The position numbers and the translations under genes are program-made. Source: an uncultured Eubacteriaceae bacterium (GTDB lineage: Bacteria; Bacillota; Clostridia; Peptostreptococcales; Anaerovoracaceae). From it: 42,765 bases of DNA. Where the stretch lies: the NCBI GenBank assembly GCA_903789635.1, contig CAIFEY010000027.1, positions 1 through 42,765 on the forward strand, in the 5' to 3' direction. The notes under the pieces are model-generated. The model searched no databases. It was not told the origin of the DNA and worked only from the letters and a program-made list of their open reading frames with translations. The number at the start of each line of letters is the position of its first letter. Position 1 is the stretch's first letter. Below, one piece after another: positions 23,668 through 31,957 of this stretch.

Positions 23668-24273
23668 CTAGTGCTGCATCCTGGCGTACTGCTGCTGGAT
23701 CTGATTCTGGAAGAAGTCGCCGAGGAAGTAGTGGCAGAGCACCATCGCCGTGTCGACGATCCGGTCGCCGGAGAAGTCGAAGTCGTAGGACTCGTTCGTG
23801 CTCTTGAACTGCGTTCCGATGCTCGTGTAGACGTGGTCGATCAGGTCGGACGCCTGGTACGCGCGGAGCTCGGTCTTAGGCATGTGCGGCGCCCAGAGCT
23901 GCTCGGAGATCTTCATCGAGACGACCAGGCAGTACATCGCGAACAGGTCGCTCTCGAGGAGATCCGTGAAGCGCTCGTCCTTGTGAAGCTGCTGCATCAG
24001 CTGGGTCAGCTCGGTCTGCGTGGCGGCGTACGTCTCCATCAGCGGGCGGAACTGCTGCGGCGACCTGCGCGCGGAAAGCGAGCGGCTGTACCACGCCATG
24101 CCCTCCGAACCGTAGTCCAGCGCGATCCAGCTCAGGTACTCCGCCCCCGCGAATAAAAACATCTCCAGCTTCTCCTTATTCTGCTCGCCGACCTCCGGGA
24201 ACTCCGCCGAGTCGCGGAACCTCACGACATCGTCTAAGACGCTCTGAAAATACGCGTTGTAATTATATTTCAT
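23668..24273 (-). CDS. Hypothetical protein, soluble, helical
   Basis: A 201-residue protein that I do not recognise. It starts MKYNYNAYFQSVLDDVVRF and has long amphipathic stretches without a signal peptide or membrane helix, so it is probably cytosolic and mostly helical. Aromatic residues are frequent and the C-terminus is Gln-rich (QNQIQQQYARMQH). AAGGAG lies upstream of the ATG. Codon use matches the neighbouring genes. It is followed by a perfect hairpin and a broken small gene, and preceded on the same strand by the DUF3793 gene after a 272-bp spacer, so it is probably a separate transcription unit. Confidence 0.75.
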   Translation of the reverse strand: MKYNYNAYFQSVLDDVVRFRDSAEFPEVGEQNKEKLEMFLFAGAEYLSWIALDYGSEGMAWYSRSLSARRSPQQFRPLMETYAATQTELTQLMQQLHKDERFTDLLESDLFAMYCLVVSMKISEQLWAPHMPKTELRAYQASDLIDHVYTSIGTQFKSTNESYDFDFSGDRIVDTAMVLCHYFLGDFFQNQIQQQYARMQH

Positions 24274-24545
24274 CCTGGTATCTCTCCTTGTATCTCAATT
24301 TCTCTGAATTTCTTTTCCTCCTATCCTATCACAGTTTGCCTCCCTTAGGGACAAAATTATCACGGGCATGAAAATAACTTATCTGCTGTCGGTCGTGTCA
24401 GGCGCGCTGCGCGCTGCGTCTTCCGACGCCTGTCCGAAATCATCTGACATTCTATCTATGCGCAGTCTTCAGCGCGGCGGCTATTTCCAGTTTCCTCCAG
24501 CTTCGAAAACCGCCGCGGCGCACCAATGCGAAGTTTCCGGGCGGT

Positions 24546-25127
24546 TTAAGCGCGCTGATCGGCCGCCGCCAGCTGGCGAAGGCTCATCCCCAAGCGGCAG
24601 GAATCCAGGCAGCACCTCCGGCAGTCCTCGTAGCGCCGGAAGAGTTCCTTCGCCTTCTCCTCGTCCCCGTACACCTTCCAGAACCCGCAGCACTTGTAGT
24701 TCTTCCCGCGGTTCTCGATGAAGCCCTCGACGTCGTCCGCCGGGTAGCCCAGGAACAAGCCGATCTCGTGCGGGAACTCCCCGCGTTCGGAGATCCGGCG
24801 CATCAGATGCATGACCTGGTGGTTGAGCGGGTCCCTGCATGCGGCCGGCGTGTAGCCGCACCGGCGGAGGATCCTGCGCGCCTTGGTGCAGGACAGGTCG
24901 CGGCGCAGGCAGCTTGGGCGGAAAACGTAGATCAGGACCCGGTTTCCGTGGAAGGAGAGCGGGATGACGCGGATGCCCTTCTCCGAAAGCTCGAGGTTCA
25001 GCCGCTTGAGCTCGTGCAGGATTTCCTCTCTCCCCTCGCAGCTCTCGCAGCGGTAGTTGAGGAGGTTCGCGGTCTTGATTCCGGCGAGTACCGGGGAACA
25101 GTGCATCAGGATGGTCTCTTCTGACAT
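24546..25127 (-). CDS. DUF3793 family protein
   Basis: A 193-residue Cys-rich protein. The N-terminus MSEETILMHCSPVLAGIKTA is typical of DUF3793, a family of unknown function found mostly in anaerobic Clostridia. Cys pairs occur in YRCESCEGR (about 25-33), KCCGFW and DCRRCCLDSC, suggesting metal binding or redox chemistry. The central FLGYPADDVEGFIENRG segment is a family hallmark. AAAGGAG precedes the ATG. It lies downstream of flavodoxin on the same strand, a pairing recalled from other genomes and often taken as an iron or haem link. A probable terminator between the two means the coupling may be regulatory rather than one transcript. Confidence 0.85.
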   Translation of the reverse strand: MSEETILMHCSPVLAGIKTANLLNYRCESCEGREEILHELKRLNLELSEKGIRVIPLSFHGNRVLIYVFRPSCLRRDLSCTKARRILRRCGYTPAACRDPLNHQVMHLMRRISERGEFPHEIGLFLGYPADDVEGFIENRGKNYKCCGFWKVYGDEEKAKELFRRYEDCRRCCLDSCRLGMSLRQLAAADQRA

Positions 25128-25480
25128 GGTCTTCGCTCCTTTCGATTGTGTCTGTGTGTCTGTCTGTCGTCTGTTGTCGTATCTGCTTTCTTATGTCTGC
25201 ATGCCTGCTGCAGGAAATACAGGCAGAAAATACAGGATCTCTATAGAAAACCGGCGGCCGCGGGAAAAAGCACGGCCGCCAAAGCGTATTTTGAAAATGG
25301 AAGAAATGGATTTCGTTGTAATTTATTGTTCCCAGCGTCTTTGTGCTTCGCTGAAGAGGGAGCGCATCCAAGCAGATCATCCAGGCACAGAACCAAAGTC
25401 CTGAATCACAGCTTTAGATCTCCGTTCCTTCCCCTGGCCTCTGCACCCCAGCGCTGGGTCGGGTATTTACACGTTTGCAG
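25128..25480 (-). terminator. Flavodoxin/DUF3793 spacer with terminator
   Basis: GGCGGCCG (25253-25260) pairs with CGGCCGCC (25273-25280), and the minus strand then reads GGTTTTCT, a likely terminator for flavodoxin at 25245-25280. Nearer DUF3793, about 25147-25185 is a simple-sequence tract of GACA/CAGACA units. No gene was found in the spacer. Confidence 0.6.
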
Positions 25481-25903
25481 CTAGGCTACTGCCTCGCCGA
25501 GTTTGCCGCAGCGATCGACCGCGTCGGCGTCCGGCGCCTCATTGCAGATTACGCTGTCGGTGGCGAGCAGAATGCCGTCGTTCTCGCAGCGCTCCTCCCA
25601 GGAAGTCATCCACGCGCCGTCTCCCCATCCGTAGGATCCGAACAGGGCGACCTTCTTTCCGCCCAGATTGTTCTCGACAGAAGCGAACATCGGCTCAAAT
25701 TCCGACTGTTCTAAAACTTCAACATCCATCGCCGGGCAGCCGAATGCGATTCCGTCGTACTCGGAGACCTTGTCCGGCGTAAACTCTGCCGCCGCGACGA
25801 CATCGACCTCCGCTCCCGCCTTCTTGGCTCCGTCCGCGACGGCGTCCGCCATCTGCTCGGTGTTGCCGGTCCCGCTCCAGTAAACAACTGCTACTCTACT
25901 CAT
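25481..25903 (-). CDS. Flavodoxin
   Basis: A 140-residue short-chain flavodoxin, an FMN electron carrier. The phosphate loop is WSGTGNTEQMA (9-19), with VAVVYWS as first strand; the second FMN loop region is near FGCPAMD (about 54-60), and the GSYGWGDGAW stretch (about 89-98) is characteristic. It probably replaces ferredoxin when iron is short. GGAGG precedes the ATG. The promoter at 26085-26113 overlaps palindromic sites resembling DtxR-family metal-repressor operators, which fits iron control. DUF3793 follows. Confidence 0.94.
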   Translation of the reverse strand: MSRVAVVYWSGTGNTEQMADAVADGAKKAGAEVDVVAAAEFTPDKVSEYDGIAFGCPAMDVEVLEQSEFEPMFASVENNLGGKKVALFGSYGWGDGAWMTSWEERCENDGILLATDSVICNEAPDADAVDRCGKLGEAVA

Positions 25904-26019
25904 TATTAAGCCTCCTTCTGTGCGGCGCCCTTCCGAAAAATCTGCTGTGATAACGGTCCGGACAGCCGCTGATATACATGATGATATGATTTGAAATATA
26001 GAGTGTTCGACCCCTGTCG

Positions 26020-26113
26020 AACGAGTTAGATGTAACTAACCTATGGACATACATCAGCATTTATTTCCCCTGCTGACACTATGTAGTTTAATGCATCTAA
26101 CTCGTTAAGTCAA
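26020..26113 (-). promoter_or_regulatory. Flavodoxin promoter with paired metal-repressor-like operators
   Basis: On the minus strand TTGACT (26108-26113) and TAAACT (26085-26090) are 17 bp apart. Two dyads overlap or follow: GTTTAATGCATCTAAC (26086-26101), covering -10 and spacer, and GTTAGATGTAACTAAC (26025-26040), about 40 bp into the transcript. Both share AACGAGTTAGATG in opposite orientation (26020-26032 and 26094-26106, perfect 13-bp inverted repeat). TTAG-N6-CTAA-like dyads resemble DtxR/IdeR-type iron operators. A short hairpin GTTCGAC/GTCGAAC lies at about 26005-26022. Confidence 0.6.
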
Positions 26114-26186
26114 TATCAATTTTTGAATTTATGTAAAAACATGTCGGTCTGTTCTCCGCCGCATTGCTGCGCGGTTTTGATTATAG

Positions 26187-26212
26187 AGAAAAGGAGCCGC
26201 GTCAGCGGCTCC
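26187..26212 (-). terminator. Terminator of the small Cys protein gene
   Basis: GGAGCCGC (26193-26200) pairs with GCGGCTCC (26205-26212) around a GTCA loop. The minus strand continues TTTTCTC. It lies about 100 bp after the stop at 26310. Confidence 0.85.
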
Positions 26213-26309
26213 CAGGAATTAAAGGATTTGAAATTATCCATGCCTGTCATGTGTATTTGTTTGCAGTAACTGTATGGTGCTGCAGGGTTAAGGAATTGAA
26301 ATTACGCCG

Positions 26310-26657
26310 TTACAGCAGGTCTGCCTTGTGGACCAGAACCATTCCGCCCGCCTGGCAGGCCGGACAAATGCATAATTTCTCACCATGCGCCTTCGCATCG
26401 GTCGCGGCCTTCAGCATTTTCTCCGCGCCTTCCTTTCCGAACAGGTTTTCGCCTGCGGCGGAACCTGCGAGTGCGATCAGCGAGTCAATCGAATTGACAT
26501 CCTCCTCCAGTTCCTTGATGAGCTTCTGTGCGACCTTCTTCTCATCCGGCGTACCGATGGCTTCCAGGTATTCCTTTCCGACTTCTTTCAGCTCAGGGCA
26601 GCAGGAAGGAGCATCGATCGTCTTCTGGACCGCTTCCTTGATTTCTTCTTTTGTCAT
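26310..26657 (-). CDS. Small conserved Cys-motif protein (annotated 'Hsp90' in some Clostridia)
   Basis: A 115-residue acidic, helical protein starting MTKEEIKEAVQKTIDAPSCC, with a C-terminal CxCPACQAG motif. As I recall, similar proteins carry the automatic label molecular chaperone Hsp90, but nothing here resembles an Hsp90 ATPase and I do not support that function. The four or five Cys residues suggest metal or redox binding. GGAGGTG before the ATG at 26657 fixes the start; the 14-codon upstream extension is not needed. A TATAAT (26716-26721, minus strand) may be its -10. It is a single gene with its own terminator, between iron alcohol dehydrogenase and flavodoxin. Confidence 0.75.
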   Translation of the reverse strand: MTKEEIKEAVQKTIDAPSCCPELKEVGKEYLEAIGTPDEKKVAQKLIKELEEDVNSIDSLIALAGSAAGENLFGKEGAEKMLKAATDAKAHGEKLCICPACQAGGMVLVHKADLL

Positions 26658-26838
26658 TGCTGACACCTCCGTATCTCTACACTCTCTCTGCTCATACACT
26701 TCTGTCTATATCCCTATTATACCCCCATTTGCCGTCAATATGCCTCAAAAAAGAAGAAATCATAGAAATATTTTACTGTTGTTTTAGACAAAGTATAAAT
26801 TGCAGGAATACTTATGGACTGCTGTGCATCGGCGGGCG

Positions 26839-28011
26839 CTACAGGCACTCGCGGTAGATCTGCTCGATCTCTTCCGCGGTCAGCGCGCGGTACCCGCCGC
26901 GGTTGATCTCGCAGGAACGGGCGACTTCGGAAAGGTCGGTGTTCTCCTCTGTGATTCCGATTTCGGACAGCCTGGTCGGCATACCGATCTCGCGGATGAA
27001 TCCGGCAAGCGCGTCGATTCCCGCAAGGGCGAGTTCGTCCTTTGTCCTGCCCTCCGCAGGGATCCCCCAGACCTCGGTCGCGAAGCGGCAGAACTTGGTC
27101 AGCCCGTCCTGGTAGATATGGCGGTAGTAGACCGGGTGCAGGACGGACAGCCCCTCGCCGTGATTGCAGTTGGTGTAGGCGCCGAGCGCGTGCTCCATCA
27201 TGTGGCACTCGAAGTCGGTGCTCTTGCCGAGCTTGATGATGCGGTTCTCGGCCATCGTCGACTCCCACATCAGGCTGCTCCTCGCGTCGTAGTCCTCCGG
27301 GTCCGCGATCGAGGCGCGCAGGTCGCGGATGACGCCGCGCATCAGGGCCTCGTTCAGGTCGTCGGAGACGTTCGGACCGTCCGGCTTTCCGAAGTAGATC
27401 TCCATCATGTGCGACAGAGAATCGAAGCCGCCTGAGACCATCTGGCGCCGCGGGAGGCTGAACGTGTATACGGGATCCATCAGGGCAAGCCTGGCGTTGC
27501 AGGCGTGGTAGTCTCGGCCGAGCTTCTCTTTTGTCTGCTCGTTCGTGATGACGCCCTCGCCGTTCACCTCGCTGCCCGTGCCGCTCGCCGTCACGATCAC
27601 GCAGACCGGGATCGGCTGAAAGTCGACCGTTCCCTGGTTCCGCCAAAAGTCGTTCCACGCGTCCCCGTCGTACCGCGCCGCGAGGGAAACCGCCTTGCTG
27701 CAGTCCATGACGCTGCCGCCGCCGACCGCGAGGATCAGGTCGACGTTCTCCCGCCTGGCGAGCTCTGCGCCCTCCAGGACCTTGGCATACGTCGGATTCG
27801 GCATGATGCCGCTGAACTCCGTGACCGTCTTGCCCGCCTCGCGCAGGATCTGCGTCACCTCGTCGTAAATGCCGTTCTTCTTGATCGAGCCGCCGCCGTA
27901 CGCGAGCATGACGCGCTCCCCGCACCCTTCCAGGAATTCGGGCAGGTGCTCCCGCACGCATCCCTTTCCGAACGCGACCTTCGTGCTGTTGTCAAAGACA
28001 AAATTGTTCAA
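26839..28011 (-). CDS. Iron-containing alcohol dehydrogenase
   Basis: A 390-residue group III (iron-type) alcohol dehydrogenase, closest in pattern to butanol dehydrogenase/YqhD-like enzymes that reduce aldehydes with NAD(P)H. The dinucleotide region carries GGGSVMDCSKA (97-107) and TASGTGSEVN (141-150). Metal ligands are likely D197, H201, H274 and H284 (FDSLSH, MMEHALGAYTNCNHGEG). Length is normal. The start is a TTG at 28011 with AGGAGG upstream. Its neighbours are DUF5714 upstream and the small Cys protein downstream, all on the minus strand. Likely role is redox balance in fermentation; substrate unresolved. Confidence 0.93.
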   Translation of the reverse strand: MNNFVFDNSTKVAFGKGCVREHLPEFLEGCGERVMLAYGGGSIKKNGIYDEVTQILREAGKTVTEFSGIMPNPTYAKVLEGAELARRENVDLILAVGGGSVMDCSKAVSLAARYDGDAWNDFWRNQGTVDFQPIPVCVIVTASGTGSEVNGEGVITNEQTKEKLGRDYHACNARLALMDPVYTFSLPRRQMVSGGFDSLSHMMEIYFGKPDGPNVSDDLNEALMRGVIRDLRASIADPEDYDARSSLMWESTMAENRIIKLGKSTDFECHMMEHALGAYTNCNHGEGLSVLHPVYYRHIYQDGLTKFCRFATEVWGIPAEGRTKDELALAGIDALAGFIREIGMPTRLSEIGITEENTDLSEVARSCEINRGGYRALTAEEIEQIYRECL

Positions 28012-28151
28012 GGGAAAATCCTCCTGTATCTTTTATTATTACATATCTTCTATTTCTTGGCTGATGAATGACGTGGGTCAGACTGCGGCTGCGCGCCCGG
28101 AATGTATCAAGAATCCATTATGTCCGGCGCGCGCCGCCGTGCGTCCGAAAG

Positions 28152-28871
28152 TTACGCCATCGGAATCGCGGAATCCGGGTGGTACGGGCAGCGCTCGACC
28201 AGGCACTCCGCGTTCTCGTTGAAAAACCCGCAGACGATGCGCTCCGGCATCTCCATCTTGACGCCGAGCTTCTCCTCCGTGAATTCCGCGGCGGTGCGCA
28301 TCGCGGTGAAGGAATTTCGCTTGCAGCACCTCGGGCCGCCGTAGGAGCCGATCTTGGCGAGCGCCTTGGAGGTAGCCTCGTTCGCCCAGCCCCAGGTCTT
28401 CTCGGACAGCGGCGTCGTCTCCGTGACGATGCTCGCGAACATGCCGACGCTGACCGCAGCGCCGCAGCAGCCCCAGAAACCGCAGGAACCGCCCGGATAC
28501 TGCCTCCCGCGCTGGACCATCTCCGCGATCGCATTCTTCAGGTCGATCTCGCCTCCCGCGTTGTGATACGCCGTCAAAAGCGCCGCGCCGACCATGACGT
28601 GGTGCTCCGGCCCGTGCATGTAGATATACGGATCGAGCATGATCTTCTGCGCGATCTTCACCGGATTCCTGCCCGTCTCCTTCAGACAGACGCGCTGAAT
28701 CACCTCGAGCCCCTCCTTCTCGTGACAGTCGTCGCAGACGTAGTGCCCGTCCTCGCAGCAGGCGTAGCTCATAAACTTCTTATGACAAAACTCGCACTTC
28801 ATCTCCTTCGGTTCGTTGTAGTAAACGAGTTTTTTGCCGCACACGAGGCACGCGTTCGGATCTCTGGCCAT
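28152..28871 (-). CDS. DUF5714 domain protein with zinc-ribbon-like N-terminus
   Basis: A 239-residue protein. The N-terminus carries several CxxC pairs (CLVCGKK, CEFCHKK, CDDCHEKEG) that look like a zinc ribbon. The rest matches DUF5714 by the MHGPEHHVMVGAALLTAYHN stretch (about 85-104), a PGGSCGFWGCCGAAVSVG segment and CCKRNSF. The many conserved Cys and His residues suggest metal or cluster binding; the function is unknown. GGAGGAA upstream of the second ATG (28871) favours that start over the ATG five codons earlier. A strong promoter is at 28961-28989. The alcohol dehydrogenase follows after 140 bp and may be co-transcribed. Confidence 0.85.
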   Translation of the reverse strand: MARDPNACLVCGKKLVYYNEPKEMKCEFCHKKFMSYACCEDGHYVCDDCHEKEGLEVIQRVCLKETGRNPVKIAQKIMLDPYIYMHGPEHHVMVGAALLTAYHNAGGEIDLKNAIAEMVQRGRQYPGGSCGFWGCCGAAVSVGMFASIVTETTPLSEKTWGWANEATSKALAKIGSYGGPRCCKRNSFTAMRTAAEFTEEKLGVKMEMPERIVCGFFNENAECLVERCPYHPDSAIPMA

Positions 28872-29199
28872 TCCAATTTCCTCCATTTATTCCATAAATA
28901 GCTCTTATACTCTGATTTTCATCTATCGCGTTTGTCTGTACCGCGTTCTATATCACGGTCAGTATAACAGCGATGACGGCGATTGACAATAGTCTGACGA
29001 TCCCGACAGCCGCTCTGCCGATATTCCTCTCCCCAGGACCCCTTCGGACTCCTCGGATTTTACGGATTCAGCCGATTTCCGGTTTTTCTTTTCGGCAAAG
29101 TCGACGCATTCTGCGCTATACTGAAGGAAATGAGGAACTGATGGATTCGGAAGGAATCACGGAAAGAACGTTCGGAACGCGAAACTCAGGGAGGGTGCG
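28872..29199. promoter_or_regulatory. Divergent promoter region of DUF5714 and DUF1232 genes
   Basis: On the minus strand TTGTCA (28984-28989) and TATACT (28961-28966) have 17-bp spacing, a good promoter for DUF5714. For the plus-strand DUF1232 gene a TATACT -10 is visible near 29116-29121 without a convincing -35. Confidence 0.65.
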
Positions 29200-30429
29200 A
29201 TGGACGACGAGAGAATGGACAACAGAAATGACAATATAGGTAATAGTAACGAGACCAGAGACGACGATGAGAATGACGTTCGTGTTGAAAGAGACGGCGG
29301 CATGGGTAATGGCAAGGATCATTTAAGCGGCATGGAATCCGAAACCGGCGGGCGCACGGTCTACGGGTACATTCCGAAGCACGCCGCACCCCCGAAAACC
29401 CGGCAGCACAGGAGGACCCTGGCGAAGCATTCGTTTTTGCCGTCGGACGTAAAGTTTCCGAAACCGCCGAAACTCCCTAAGCTTCCGAATATCGCCGGGA
29501 GCGGCAGGGCTAAGGGAAGTGAGAAGGCGCCCGTGCAGGCAGAGAACCAGAAAAACGGGAAGAAGCCCGAGCTCCCGCCCCTCACCCATGCGCGCGTCCA
29601 GGAGAAGCTCGAGGACTGGATCCGCCCATATAAAAAGCAGGCCGAGGACATCGTCAACCATAAGGCTTCGATGGAGGACCTGCTGATCAAGACGGACAAG
29701 CAGCTGAGGATGATCCCGAAGTACGGCCGCAAGTTCGCCTACATTCCCGAGCTCGCCCTGCTGCTGAAGAGCTACGTGAAGGGCGAATACCGCGACATCC
29801 CGCTGCCGCGCCTGATCTTTGTCGTCGCCGTGCTGGTCTACTTCGTCTCGCCGGTGAACATCTCGCTGGAGACCGTCCCGGTGCTCGGCCAGATCGACGA
29901 CGCCATCCTGATCGGCCTCCTCGTCAACTGGTGCTCCAAGGACATCAACAACTACATGAAGTGGCTGAAGGCAAACAACAAGGCCGCAGCCGACCTCGAG
30001 GATCCGGAGAATCCTGAAGAAGGCGGCGCCGCTGAAGAGGCCGGAACGTCTGAAGAGGTCGATGCTTCGGAAAACATCTGCCAATCATGCGTTGCTCCTG
30101 ATTCTGACGGCGAGCATGATCACGAGAATCGCCATCGCGGCGCCCTCGGTGATCAGCGGGACCATCGCGGCGTAGAAGGCGGGACCAGGCTGCATCCGGT
30201 AGTAGAGCACGTAGAGGACCATGCTGACCGCAAAGGCGGCGGCGACCACGACGATCATGAACAGGAAGCCGCCGCGCCCGAAGACACCGGCTGCCCGGAG
30301 CGCGTCGAGGACCAGGATTTCCAGGGCGCCCCACCCCGTGATCAGCAGGAGCTCGGTCGTCACGATGCGGTGAAAGAACCTGGTGGTCACGAACATCATG
30401 ATGAAGTAGACGAGGACTGCGCCAATTAG
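29200..30429 (+). CDS. DUF1232 (YkvA-like) protein with antisense C-terminal extension
   Basis: GGGAGGG before the ATG sets the start. Residues 1-140 are polar and disordered (an Asp/Asn/Arg-rich start, then Pro/Lys-rich). Residues about 150-270 hold the DUF1232 core, with YFVSPVNISLETVPVLGQID followed by DAILIGLL, typical of YkvA-like small membrane-associated proteins of unknown role. An acidic tail follows to about 290. From residue about 296 (base 30085) the frame runs antisense through the 3' two-thirds of the membrane protein gene at 30085-30675, giving a His/Asp/Glu-rich tail with no family resemblance. The natural end was probably near 30085, so the stop may have been lost. Confidence 0.7.
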   Translation: MDDERMDNRNDNIGNSNETRDDDENDVRVERDGGMGNGKDHLSGMESETGGRTVYGYIPKHAAPPKTRQHRRTLAKHSFLPSDVKFPKPPKLPKLPNIAGSGRAKGSEKAPVQAENQKNGKKPELPPLTHARVQEKLEDWIRPYKKQAEDIVNHKASMEDLLIKTDKQLRMIPKYGRKFAYIPELALLLKSYVKGEYRDIPLPRLIFVVAVLVYFVSPVNISLETVPVLGQIDDAILIGLLVNWCSKDINNYMKWLKANNKAAADLEDPENPEEGGAAEEAGTSEEVDASENICQSCVAPDSDGEHDHENRHRGALGDQRDHRGVEGGTRLHPVVEHVEDHADRKGGGDHDDHEQEAAAPEDTGCPERVEDQDFQGAPPRDQQELGRHDAVKEPGGHEHHDEVDEDCAN

Positions 30430-30675
30430 GACCGCCGTCCCGCTGAGCGCGCGCCTGTCTGCCGCGGCGGGCAGGCTGTTCGCGCCGGAGATCGACAGGA
30501 CCATGCCGGAGATCCCGCAAAGCGCGGAGATCAGCAGCAGTACCCCGTTCAGCCCGCCGACGCGGTTGACGCTGACGCCCGGCCGGTACGAGATGCTCCA
30601 CCAGATCAGGTAGAACACGCAGCAGCAGACCAGGAGGGCCTGGCCGACAAACAGTCTATGAGTTGCGGTATACAT
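30085..30675 (-). CDS. Hypothetical six-helix membrane protein
   Basis: A 196-residue protein with about six hydrophobic helices, starting MYTATHRLFVGQALLVCC. I do not recognise the family. GGAGG lies 9 nt upstream of the ATG at 30675; a longer frame to 30885 is Arg-rich and lacks a ribosome site. The last 345 bp overlap, on the opposite strand, the extended frame of the DUF1232 gene. Hydrophobicity and frame quality favour this one as the real gene in the overlap. No cofactor or transport motif is visible. Confidence 0.75.
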   Translation of the reverse strand: MYTATHRLFVGQALLVCCCVFYLIWWSISYRPGVSVNRVGGLNGVLLLISALCGISGMVLSISGANSLPAAADRRALSGTAVLIGAVLVYFIMMFVTTRFFHRIVTTELLLITGWGALEILVLDALRAAGVFGRGGFLFMIVVVAAAFAVSMVLYVLYYRMQPGPAFYAAMVPLITEGAAMAILVIMLAVRIRSNA

Positions 30676-31239
30676 TATGCATCGCCTCCAATATAAACGA
30701 TAACGAACGGCGGTTTTCCGGCGGCTCTGACGTGCCGGCCCGCGGCGGCCAAACACCGCGGTCTGCCGCGGCGCCGTCGAAGTAAACGACCGATTTTGAT
30801 TATCGCGCGGAATCCAACACCGCGCAGATCGTACCAACCAGGCGGCACACCAACTGCGAGCCAGGCTCCGCGCGCGAGTCCGCACAGCATAAGCCGCCGC
30901 CCGCCCCTTTCCTTCTTTATCTTCTATCTTCCTATTTCTTCTATTCTACCACTGATTCACCTTTACCACTGAATCACCGCTGATTTTCCAGGGAATCCCT
31001 GAGGCGGGCGGGATGGAAACGATTTTTCGGAATTTACCCCCTTGAAGTTGCGATTTCCGATTGTGAAATTATTAACTCGGAATTCGGGGGTACTATGGCG
31101 GAAATTCCGAATAGCTGTTGCATAGTAGATTTTTACAGCGACATTAGGGTTGTGAAATCTGTGGTATTTACCACAAAAGAGTGGGCGGACGAAGGCTGGT
31201 TCGGACGGTTGGCGGATGATTGGCGGTTCTTTGGACGGG
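30676..31239. other. Non-coding spacer with palindromes
   Basis: About 560 bp without a supported gene. It includes short hairpins: CCGCGG/CCGCGG around 30760, TGTGGTA/TACCACA at about 31160-31175, and an ACCCCC...GGGGGT pair across 31037-31092. An open frame at 31095-31367 runs into the HD gene on the other strand and lacks a ribosome site. Confidence 0.4.
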
Positions 31240-31283
31240 AAACAGCGGCGATTGCATCCGTGATGGTACAATCGCCGCTGTTT
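31240..31283 (-). terminator. Strong hairpin after HD-domain gene
   Basis: AAACAGCGGCGATTG (31240-31254) pairs perfectly over 15 bp with CAATCGCCGCTGTTT (31269-31283), 14-nt loop. It lies about 55 bp past the HD gene stop. The T-run is only three, so it may act as an RNA stabiliser as well. Confidence 0.7.
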
Positions 31284-31338
31284 AGAAAGCATAATAGGTA
31301 TCTCACGCCGAGGCTTGAGCGGGACGTGCGGCCGCGCG

Positions 31339-31926
31339 CTACTGCACGCTCTCCATCTCGGCGTTGATCAGGTCCTCGCTCTCCTTCATCGCCTGGAGGG
31401 TGCGGTCCATCAGGTCGTTCAGCTCCCAGCCGAGCATCTCTGCGCCCTGCTGGATGACCTCGCGGGAGCAGCCGGCGGCGAAGTTCTTGCTCTTATACTT
31501 CTTCTTCAGGGACTTGAGTTCCATGTCCTTGGTGCTCTTGGACGGGCGCATCAGCGCGGCGGCCCAGATCAGTCCGGTCAGCTCGTCGGAGGCAAAGAGC
31601 ACCTTCTCCATCTCATGCTCCGGCTTGACGTCTACGGTCAGGCCGTAACCGTGAGAGACGATCGCGTGGATCATGTCCTCGGAGACGCCGGCCTCCTCAA
31701 GCAGCTCCGGTGCCTTGATGCAGTGCTGCTCCGGGTATTCCTCGAAGTCCAGGTCGTGCAGCAGGCCGACGAGGCCCCAATATTCCTCGTCCTCCTCGTA
31801 TCCGAGCTCCCTCGCGTACCAGCGCATGACGGCCTCGACCGTCAGTCCGTGCTGGATGTGGAACGGATCCTTGTTGTATTTCTTTAACAGTTCGAGTGCG
31901 TCTTCTCTTGATATGGTGGATGTCAT
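31339..31926 (-). CDS. HD-domain hydrolase
   Basis: A 195-residue HD-superfamily metal-dependent phosphohydrolase. The metal ligands are visible as HIQHGLTVE (about 22-30), the HD pair in GLLHDLDFEEYPEQH (about 53-67) and HAIVSHGY (about 86-93). Substrates in this family are nucleotides or cyclic nucleotides; none can be assigned here. AAGGGG lies just before the ATG at 31926. It is the third gene of a minus-strand operon after tcdA and a small acidic membrane protein, with 31 bp to the latter. The strong hairpin at 31240-31283 ends the operon. Confidence 0.88.
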   Translation of the reverse strand: MTSTISREDALELLKKYNKDPFHIQHGLTVEAVMRWYARELGYEEDEEYWGLVGLLHDLDFEEYPEQHCIKAPELLEEAGVSEDMIHAIVSHGYGLTVDVKPEHEMEKVLFASDELTGLIWAAALMRPSKSTKDMELKSLKKKYKSKNFAAGCSREVIQQGAEMLGWELNDLMDRTLQAMKESEDLINAEMESVQ

Positions 31927-31957
31927 TTTCCCCTTACCCCTTTCTGGTTTACAATAA

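Noticed and set aside
24481-25380. 299-codon minus-strand frame overlapping DUF3793
   Set aside because: It is a shifted frame of the DUF3793 gene, Arg/Pro-rich, without a ribosome site.
31095-31367. 90-codon plus-strand frame
   Set aside because: No ribosome site; it crosses the 15-bp hairpin and runs into the HD gene on the other strand.
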